Shown here: in pieces, positions 54,844-64,000 of the stretch
How the letters are laid out: each line of letters begins with the position of its first letter
How positions within the stretch are numbered: the stretch's first letter is position 1
NCBI RefSeq assembly: GCF_964340395.1
Contig: NC_135552.1
Location: 11,994,194-12,058,193 of the forward strand
Length of the DNA: 64,000 bases
Source: Glandiceps talaboti
Taxonomy: Eukaryota; Hemichordata; Enteropneusta; Spengelidae
Reading direction: 5' to 3'
Notes under the pieces: model-generated
The model's database searches: none
The model's input: only the letters and a program-made list of their open reading frames with translations
Told to the model about the DNA's origin: nothing
Translations under genes and position numbers: made by a program

Positions 54844-55344
54844 TTATCATTGTTTATCTTTATTTTATTTATTTATTTAATGGAAGACCAATGGGAACAA
54901 GCATTTACAAGCTCCTAAACAATGAAAAACTCATGAAAAAGACAAGAAAACATAACACACAAACATGTGAAACAAACAAAACAAACAAAATGCACGTAAA
55001 AACACATTACAAGGCATAATATATAAAATCAATATTGCCAGGTGGACAATCTTGAAAAAATTGCATTTTTAAATTTCTCAGATAAATTAGTCAATATTCG
55101 AAATACTACAATAAAGATCATTATAAGTTGTCATACATCTCTGAATGTGTTACTTTTATGTTACAATGTAACCATATTAAAGCTAAACACCCTAGCTTAT
55201 AAGTTTAGGAGTGTAATAAAAACAGACCTTTCAGACTATGGTACAAGAACCTGGGACTGAATCATGGGCCTTTAAATGTATGAGAGTTCAAGTATATTAC
55301 TTCAGTTACAATTTTATTTGATTTCTATAAATCTAACTGTAGTA
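53996..55344. other. Non-coding, with (TTTA)n tract
   Basis: No supported gene. A (TTTA)n run lies at 54803-54880, and short AAAC-type repeats follow near 54970. Confidence 0.5.
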
Positions 55345-55640
55345 CTGTTCAGATACACAAGTTCATACACTCATAGAATTGTGTTTGATAATTATCACAA
55401 TATTTGCATACAACACTAAACATAAATACATACTGACTACCCTCAGATTGTGCACTAGAATAGGTTTATACAATGTATACAATTTTATGCATTACTGATA
55501 TTTTGATATCACATAAAAGTTCATACAATCTGAGAATTGTGTTTGATAATGAATAATTATCACAATATTTGCATATAACATTCAATATAAATACATACTG
55601 ATTACCCTCAGATTGTGCACCAGAATAGGTGTATATCTAA
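55345..55640. repeat. ~170-bp direct duplication
   Basis: Two copies share AGTTCATACA, AGAATTGTGTTTGATAAT, TATCACAATATTTGCATA and TACCCTCAGATTGTGCAC. Confidence 0.8.
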
Positions 55641-57031
55641 TAGTATGTATTATTGATACTTGGATCCCTCCTGGAAGTTCCACCAATCTGAAATTTGTGT
55701 GTGCATCCATCCATAGTATCTGAGTTACAGTACCAGTGTTATACTAGGCCTGCAAGGGAAGGCAGTTAAGAATCCACTTTCAAAATTGAGGGTTTCTTTT
55801 CAGTAAGTAGTATAGTTTTCTTGCTCATAAAAGTGCAACAATCTGGAATGTTGTAAATCACAACTACATGTAAAGGCATCTTGATGATTACAGACTGCAG
55901 GACTACATGTGTACAGCTTTAAACTTTAATTTAAACCATACAGCTGTTTACTCACAGTAAACCATTACTATAGTATCAATCTATTTTCAATCATTCTAAA
56001 ACACAAGGGTGTATTTTTTTCTGATGACGCAAATGTTACAGTGCTTCTTGGACACATCAATGCTGTACCGTACCGTATGTAAGAGGCCAGTGGTTTTACG
56101 ACAATGTTTTCAATATACTCAATATAAAACATGATATCTGTTGAAGTGAATATTCTTTTACATGTAAAGCAAACATCCTTTCACCTCCAATCAAACAGAG
56201 CAATATATATATATTGAATGTCATTATGACAAAACAATTGTGTATATAAATGAATATTTCATTACAGCCTTTTGTCATACCATAATCCCTAGGAAGATAT
56301 TCTATAAGTAATTACGATTTCAAAAATTTATGTAGCATGTGTTTTGAGAAAAAAAAAGTAAAAAAAGGCAAAAAAGAGAAAAAAAACTTGGTTGATAGTA
56401 ATTAAACTACTCATACTACACAGACATCATAAAAAAAATTCTTTTTTACACATGAATGCGATAATGTAAAATTTAGCAAAAAATGATGTTATCACAACAT
56501 TTCAAGTTTTACACACTGTTACAGTAAAGTTCAAAGGTCATATATATTATGAATGGATCACTTTATTATGTGCTAGACATCTGTGTTTATCTTCTGTATG
56601 TGAGATAACATTGTGGAATTCCAAGTCACTTGTATCATTCACTTGACTTATCAGGTGTCAAATGTGTGTCAAAGGTCAACTAAGGTCACCTGACTGGAAT
56701 AGACAACATAACATAGCAATAAAAATGCATGTTGACACTAAGTCATATCCTATCTACACATGACCCCCTAGGGAGTTAGAAATTTCATAGCAATTCTTAC
56801 TACACTAGTCTAGCAGTATATGTATGAACTGAAACCTGTGAAAATCATCGCCTGCTGTGACAAGTGACATTTTAACTGTTTAATTAGTCATAGATCTAAA
56901 ACTAAGTTTATGATCAGTCTAGTTGAATCATTTCACACATTTTCTAGTTTGAGGTATAGCAATAAATATACCAATTTATCTCAGTTTATCCTTCAAACAC
57001 CAACAGCCACTTGTACCATGCATATATACAA
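55641..57031. other. Non-coding stretch, nothing recognised
   Basis: AT-rich DNA with short A-runs near 56350-56390. No exon or repeat family could be supported on either strand. Confidence 0.45.
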
Positions 57032-57251
57032 AATCTATTGCGAATCTCACATGAAGCCCCAATAGCTGTAACATTAATCAGAAGTCCGATATCACACTTT
57101 TCCTACAATTTGGGTTAATATCATTATTCCTTAGGGCTTCATGTGCATACAGTGATATTCAAAATAGGTGTACTTTAGTAAAAAAGTGTGATATCAGACT
57201 TCTGATTAATGTTACGGCAATGTCGGCTTCAGGTGAGATTCACGATAGATT
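57032..57251. mobile_element. Foldback element FB-F
   Basis: 220 bp with long inverted arms: AATCTATTGCGAATCTCAC and AACATTAATCAGAAGTC on the left are found inverted as GACTTCTGATTAATGTT and GTGAGATTCACGATAGATT on the right. No ORF. Confidence 0.8.
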
Positions 57252-59436
57252 ATAAGTCTTATAAATAAATTTATGCTAGCCTAAGGAAAATACAATTAAA
57301 GTTTTTACATTGACAAATTGTTGTTTCATATTGTGCCAAATTTTGGAAACAATTGTACAGCTACTTTGGACCTTGCTTAGAGTTAAACTTTAATACTTAC
57401 AAGACATATTTTAACTTTGATACATAGAATATGTAAATCTTACAAATATACCTGAAATTATAGTTTTAATTATTCATTTTATGTCCTATATGGTGTATAC
57501 TAAAATAATTATACCCAAAATATGAATTTTTGTCAACGTTCAATAATTCAATCACATATCCTGTGAACAACTGATACTTCTCTGGAATAACCTTAAGTTC
57601 ACTAAACTCACATTCAACTTCAAGCTATAAATATGAACATCATACTGCTATTTACCATGGCAATGCATTGCTGGAGAAGAGCTACATGTATTTGTCAATT
57701 CTATCATAAAACTGAACATACCAAACATGTACCTTAAGTACAGTACGTTATCACATCTGTACATGTATATATCATGTATATGTTCCAGTGTGGGTACTCA
57801 GGAGTATTAGCACTTGTGCTTGCAGTATTTTCTACTGCACTTTCACTTACTACGCTCATGAAAGAGAACACTGTAAGCACTTATGCAAATACCCCGAGTA
57901 CACCACACTTGCACTACTTGCATGTCATGGGGTTCTGTCATAGTATTAGACACTTTTTTGTTGTGAAAATTACTCTTAACTCATTTTCACATCTAATTTA
58001 TTTGGAAATTCACTAATGAATGCATCGAAACACATTGTTGGCAAAATAAAAAGATGATATAAAACATTTCATTTTACCTCTGATTTATGATAATTACATA
58101 CATCAGTATATGTACATAAATGTGATCAGAAAATACACACCAGTCAAAACAAACCCCTTGGTCTCTCAATATTTTGCTAGTGTTTTATTACATGACCTCT
58201 GACCTCATAAGTTGTCACCCACATTATATTGCATACGGTATATTTCAAATTATTATTACTCTGTTTCAATTTGACAGATTTTCATAATGTGTGTGAGTGA
58301 CTCACACTTCACTGACTTGGAAATAAATGTTTCCTTTGACGGTTCTGATTCAAACCATAATTACTGTGAAAAAGACGTATATAGATTATAATTTTACAAT
58401 ATACATTGTAACTGTTACACATGATTACAACACTGTATACTGCTATTACTTAGCTAACATATATTTATATACATCACTCACTGTCATACAGAAATGAAAA
58501 CCATCTCTTCTGTTTCTCTCAGTGTTTTTGTTATTAAAGGTTGAGGAGGCCAGTAACAGAAAGGGGGGAAAGGAGTAAAAGTGATATAGTTTCCAATACA
58601 ATGTACCATAACTTTGTTTGGGAACTCTGAGAAAATGACTGCAGCCCAGAAACTTGTTTTGGTTTTTTTCTATCTCAAGAAGCTCTCTACACAAGCATCT
58701 TGAGATCGATCATAGTAAGACAAGACAAGTTTCTGAGATGAAATGACTGGAGACCCTCGATAAATTTTACCTTTAAATACCACCTCTAGCAAATACACTA
58801 TACAAACTTTAAATATTAAGTTATTTCAAGCTCATTTCTAATCCTGGTAGATTCTATGCCCTTGACTCCATCTTTTTTCGATTATATTTCTATATTGTTG
58901 CCAGTTTTGGGATTATTTTAGGATATTTGTTTTATTTCAAGATATTAATTTCTTCCTTCACTTGAATTGTATCATTCCAGAAACAAAACTAAAGAAAACA
59001 CGAAGTGTGAATATTTATTTCACCCATAAATCTACAAATGTACATGTAATATATTACAATTGGTTTAGTAATATATGATACTTGGTTCAGTATCTTGCAA
59101 AGAATGTCAATAGTAGACTTATAAACTTCTCTTTTTCATTACAATGTATTTGTTATAATGTCTATACTGATATCAGACTTAGTTGGCAAGATATGATGTG
59201 TTGTGCTACACTATCACAGCTAGTCTATTCCAGAAGACTGGTTAGGGTTGAATGACAACACCACAATGTATCTTACAGTTTACCAACAGTATCAGATTGG
59301 ATAACTCTGATTTCATGCATCTTGGTTTGGAATTTTGACATTATTAGTCCAGACATACTTTTAAGAAATTTAAACACATGCATACACATGTATAAACTAC
59401 CAAAATATCATGAGATATATCGATATTATTGACAGG
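57252..59436. other. Non-coding stretch with a decayed FB-I relative
   Basis: 57775-57945 resembles FB-I (GTGTGGGTACTC, TACGCTCATGAAAG, CATGGGGTTCTGTCA). Otherwise nothing could be supported. Confidence 0.45.
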
Positions 59437-60190
59437 TTTCATCTTTAGAGAGGTTATCATATCTAGTTGTATAGTGAATTTATACTGGTATTAAACTAGA
59501 AAAAATCTCATTTTACACATCCTGACATGAAACTTCAACATTGCAATCCAGACATTTACTCCTAAGAAGATTAAACACATGTAGTATGAAATATCCAAAT
59601 ACCGTATAATATCTTGATATCACAGGTTTCATCTTTACGGTGGATATAATTCTATTCACAGAGAATTTTATGTAGGTATCAGACCAGATAAATCTTATTT
59701 TACACAGCCTGGTTTAAAATTTCAAAAAATGCAAAGCCAGACATTCATTCCTCATGACGGCCAGGTCTCATCTTTAAGAAGTCTATATTAGATGTATCTA
59801 TCGTAGTGAATTTTATACAGGTATCAGACAAGATAAATATCATATTTTCATACATCCTGGTTTAAAATGTCCCCATTGTAATCCAGACATTTAGTCCTAG
59901 GAAATTTACAGACATACATGTATAAAATACCATATCATGTTATGTCATCGCAGCTAGGTTTCACCTTTTAGGGAGTCTATAATTTTATTTGTGGTGAATT
60001 TCATGCAGGTATGAGACAAGATAAATATCATATTTTTCTATATCCCGGTTTAAAATTTCCACATTGTAATCCTGACATTGTCATGTACTCCTAATAACTT
60101 TAAATATGAGTATGACTGAATTATCTAAAATAATATCCTGCAATATCTCCATGACGTTGACAGGTTTTCAATTTTTAGGAGGACATAAAA
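59437..60190. repeat. Diverged ~190-bp tandem repeat, four to five copies
   Basis: Recurring landmarks in order: CAGGTTTCATCTTTA, GGTATCAGACAAGATAAAT, CCTGGTTTAAAAT, TGTAATCCAGACATTTA. Unit starts fall near 59437, 59626, 59765, 59958 and 60165, so one unit is shortened. Confidence 0.75.
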
Positions 60191-62254
60191 CTTGTAATAT
60201 ATGATAATTTAGTGCACAATTCAACTATATGGTTTCAATCAGTCTGCTACACATGATACCTCAATGACCTTGAATCCCATATAAAGTTGACTTTTTTTTT
60301 CTATATCAGCTTTTGACCTACTTTGGGACTTTCACAAAGAAAGGATGTATGGGAATGGATGCATTGTTGGTGAATAGGAAGGAATTTAATACAAGAAGGG
60401 AGATGGATTCAAGATTTAAAATGTGTTTGAGTACAACTTTAATACAAGCCTTTGATATAAAAAGTTTATGATGAGACCTACTGCTTCTGTTGATGAGAGT
60501 CTTTAATGATATCATTATCATATCATATGTGTCATCACTCTGACCTCAATACTATCTTCTCGTTGGCATGTTTAGAAATATGTATACAACATTGCACTTT
60601 CATAATACATGTGGGGGGGGGGGGGGGGATGAGACTACAAACATGGAGAAAATTCAACCAGGATGTATGGTGGTTGTTATGTTCAGGCTGGAACCCTTAA
60701 AATTTGGGGTTGAGTTTTGTCCATTTTCAGAGTCCCATTCCCCCTTCATACATGTACATGTATCAACAATTTACAACTTTCACTCATCACAATCACAACA
60801 TTATCTCTGTGGACTATAAAGACAAAAAAAGTATATATGTACACAGTAAATTTGTAGATGACAGTACATACAGAGCAAATAGGGAGAGTAGGAGTCTTTC
60901 CAAAACATTGTCAATGCTGAAATATTATAGTTTATGTATCATGTGTATGGGATGTCTATGGTATGTAGTCGTTGTATATATGCTACGGCACCCTGCAATC
61001 ATACATGTGAACAATTCCCAGTGACAAGCATCAAGTTTCAACTGACATTATGAAGAAAATCGATGCAGGGTCATAATTCTGACTATACGTCCATTAGATA
61101 TGAATCGAACATTGTACAAAACTAAATGGTTTGCTCAAAGCATGATGAAGCCACTTAGAAAACAGTCCAGCTTTGCTCCCACTAGTCCTGCTTGCATATG
61201 GTGTTTGGGACACGATAATGACTACGTCACTAGTCCTGCTTACAGGCGGTGTATGGGACGTGATACTGACTATATCCCACGACACAGATAGAGAGAGAAA
61301 CAATGTCAGAATTGAGTCTGTCTTTAAGTTACTAACTTCATCTGCAAGCAAAACTATGCACCATCTAAGATTCATCCGATGCATCTTGCTGTGTACTTCA
61401 ACCAATGAAAGCACAAAACTAAAACTTTACGAAACTTTTCCATACTTTACCAGTTTTGAGTACAACGACTGAAGTCAATCAACACCTCTCAAAGACAGTC
61501 CAAATACCAGTCAACTAGTTGTAGAATAACTAGCAGCTATTGCGTAAATGGAAGGAAAGACAACACCCTACCATCTTTCACCATTAAGTTAACATGGCAA
61601 GGCTGGTGGTAATGTGTGTCATCCCATAAAACAAGCAACAAGGTCAGTAAAGTTTGTGACACCAAAACTACTCACAGAGAATTGTGGGAGATTTCTGGTC
61701 CTGGTTGCTACTTTTATTTCCTCATTTGTGCATACTAAAATGTTAACATCTTTATAAGTGTTATACTCGTAAAATTCACATCATTATATTTTTTACCGCA
61801 ACAGTTTTTAGTAGTAACAGTTTACAAGTACTAATTCTTTTCCACAGTTTCTTTCAGGAAATTATTTGCACGTTAATACTTGCTAAAATTAAACCCAAAA
61901 TTTGTGTATATCAGTAATGATAAAGTAAGAATTTCATTTGAATAATAACGAGCTATATATACAATTAAGGGCACAAGCTGACTTTATATTAAGCTTTTTT
62001 ACTGGAATGAAATACTTACATAAAATTTTTATTGAACTATTCGGGTATAATTTTACTGATGATGCATACCTCCAATGGTATTAAAAACATCTTCTACTCT
62101 AGTACTGATAGCATACAAATCATGATATTCATTTTCACATTTTAGTATATATACATGTATATATACATGTAGAAATGTAGCCCAGAGACTTGTTTTAGTA
62201 AATTACTCCCTACTTCATGCCACGGCATATGCAGTTAGAAGCATGGTAACAGAC
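60191..62254. other. Non-coding or unrecognised stretch
   Basis: Several ORFs of 60-106 codons overlap on both strands at 60500-61470, but none resembles a family and no convincing splice pattern links them. A poly(G) run lies at 60613-60628. A ~50-bp direct repeat (ACTAGTCCTGCTT) lies at 61182-61280. Confidence 0.4.
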
Positions 62255-62666
62255 AATCACACAATGTCATACATGCTAAATTAATGAACGTCGTTCGTTT
62301 AGCACAAACCTCCTACCTCTAAATGAACATTCACAGGTGCAACATCACACGTTGATATGATGTAAACTATGCTGAAAATTGTAGCAGTCACACCACTACG
62401 ATCATGCCATGTAATACAAGATGTAAACACATTAAAGTACTAGCAGAAACCTAGTACTGTATATTATGCTAGAAGCAATTTTATTTTATTTATCAACATC
62501 CCATTGTAAATACAGAACCTGTTATCATTGAAGGTGTGAAAGTTTCAAAGTTTGGTTAGAAGTGTAAAGATGAAGTTCAGCAATCGCATTGATGTCAGAC
62601 CCTCTCCCTCCCCAAAACAAACAAAAGTTCTTTTATTAATTGAGCTTGTATGACATAGTGCAATAA
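62255..62666. mobile_element. MITE-like element FB-E, copy 2
   Basis: Matches 52841-53257 along its length: AATCACACAATGTCATACAT at the left, CAGTCACACCACTACGATC inside, CAGACCCTCTCCCTC and an inverted end TGACATAGTGCAATA at the right. More diverged than copy 1. Confidence 0.72.
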
Positions 62667-63488
62667 TCCCTAAATCTGTTTTGATTTTGAAATGACTATC
62701 AACAGCTCTACTAAATCTAAGTTCAAGTTTTACATGATTTTCCAAACGGGCCAATCTTAACAAAACACTATATCTATGCAAGTATATGCACATACAAATA
62801 CTGTATATTGTAATATTATTAGACTTACTATCATCTGTCAGCTGTTTATTGAAATGTGCACTAACTGTTTCATTTCCTTGGAAAATGAAAGTACACATAC
62901 ATAGATGCAACTATTAATTTCCTATTTTCCATAATTGAAATACCAATTTCACATCAGATGATCCATATATTTCCCATCATGCAAATGTACATGTATGATG
63001 TAGGCATTGATGAGTATTCAGGGAAAAAGCTTTTTAGTGTTCTGATTCTGCAGGCATTGATATTATCATATACAGAGACAAACAGATACTGCCTGTGATA
63101 TGCCACACTAGCAGATCAGTTTTAGATATGTGATGTACAATTGTATTTGAAGTATAGTTTGCGATATCTTTCAACCACAGTTATAATCCACAAAGGATGC
63201 ATAGAAACATTCTCATTTTAGTTTCAACCCTGTATACAAATGTATATACAACTAGATATACAAAGAATACAATGCAACTTTTCACTTTGTGGAGAAACTT
63301 GTCATTTATTTACTTTTCCCTTATCATGTTATATATCATGGTTGGGTACCAAAGTGAAAACCTTATCAAGGTGTTTATTTTGGTATCCCACCATACATGT
63401 AGTATGCAATATGATTAGGAAAGATTACATGCATGTAGTTTTTCTCCAGACAAGTTCTGAAACGCCATATTTTATCACGCGAGTATAA

Positions 63489-63852
63489 GGCCAAAAAAAA
63501 AAATATCTGGTTCTGATCAGGGTAAACTTTCTAAAGTGGTGCGACGACGCAGATTTTTTTTTTTCCTAATTTTTTTTTTTTTTTTTTTTTTTGCAAATTA
63601 GTAAATACACATTTTTTTGACACTTTACATACTGTTCTATCATATTCATCTCTTGAAAAACTTCCTTTTTCTTCGAAGCAGTTTAGGCTTTGTATTTAAG
63701 CAGTCTTGGCATGTAGGGTAGATTTCAGCTGCTTGTTCTCCAGGAATAAATAAGGAACGGGAAAGCAAAAATTATCAAAAAAAAAAGGATCGACGCGAGG
63801 GTATTCAGGGCATGCGCACGCTGACCAGAACCAGATATATTTTTTTTTGGCC
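63489..63852. mobile_element. PIF/Harbinger-like MITE FB-G
   Basis: 364 bp. The left end GGCCAAAAAAAAAAATATCT, followed by GGTTCTGATCAG, is inverted at the right, where the complement reads GGCC, an A-rich run, ATATCTGGTTCTGGTCAG. TAA flanks both sides (63486-63488, 63853-63855). GG-starting ends with a 3-bp TWA duplication are typical of PIF/Harbinger MITEs. The interior is CpG-bearing. Confidence 0.7.
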
Positions 63853-64000
63853 TAAACTGTATTCATAATATGAAACCAGTCACAGTCCATTCACTTTTAC
63901 ATCAAGAAAGGTTCATTCACATTTATGTATTTATGTATTTATGATTTCATTATTCACGAAACAGGAAGGAAAATTCTGTTTTTTCTGAAAATATAAAAGC

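Noticed and set aside
60506-61472. Overlapping ORFs of 60-106 codons on both strands
   Set aside because: No homology, no consistent splice sites, a poly(G) run in one of them, and an internal direct repeat in others.
62055-62145. Minus-strand ORF reading ENEYHDLYAISTRVEDVFNT
   Set aside because: It looks exon-like at first, but there is no acceptor upstream (AT-repeat, no AG), no family match, and it is only about 29 codons.

Overview
The window is animal nuclear DNA: AT-rich, low coding density, short exons with GT-AG introns, and many microsatellites, minisatellites and small inverted-repeat elements. The base composition and repeat content suggest a marine invertebrate. The sequence alone does not fix the phylum. 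No bacterial-type operon, rRNA, tRNA or CRISPR array was seen.

The one gene I can recognise is an unconventional myosin-X (MYO10) orthologue on the minus strand, spanning 3255-44344. I could place 30 consecutive coding exons. Their splice phases agree at every junction, giving about 1,231 codons. They encode, in order: the motor domain from roughly human residue 41 onward (44344-13569); three IQ motifs (13569-12229); a charged single-alpha-helix/coiled-coil arm (12401-9631); a very short acidic linker; and the class-X PH region, in which PH1 is split around PH2 and followed by a third PH domain (9346-3255). The first ~40 motor residues lie upstream of 44344 and were not found. The rest of the last PH domain, MyTH4 and FERM lie beyond the left edge. 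Known class-X myosins are filopodial motors that bind phosphoinositides through the PH region.

Region by region: 1-3254 is non-coding with one small foldback element. 3255-13569 holds the PH, arm and IQ exons at high density. 13570-44344 holds the motor exons in larger, repeat-filled introns, including a 14-nt microexon and a 60-bp tandem duplication across an exon/splice-donor boundary. 44345-64000 has no exon I can defend. It holds a (TATG)n tract, a 56-58-bp satellite of about 32 copies, a 2,991-bp element with 34-bp terminal inverted repeats and a 5-bp target duplication inside that satellite, and several foldback elements and tandem arrays.

The best candidates for something undescribed are the TIR element in the satellite, a family whose terminal repeat has itself become a minisatellite, the duplicated splice donor, the 14-nt microexon and the missing PEST region. 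All family assignments rest on reading the sequence and recalled family features. No database search was run.
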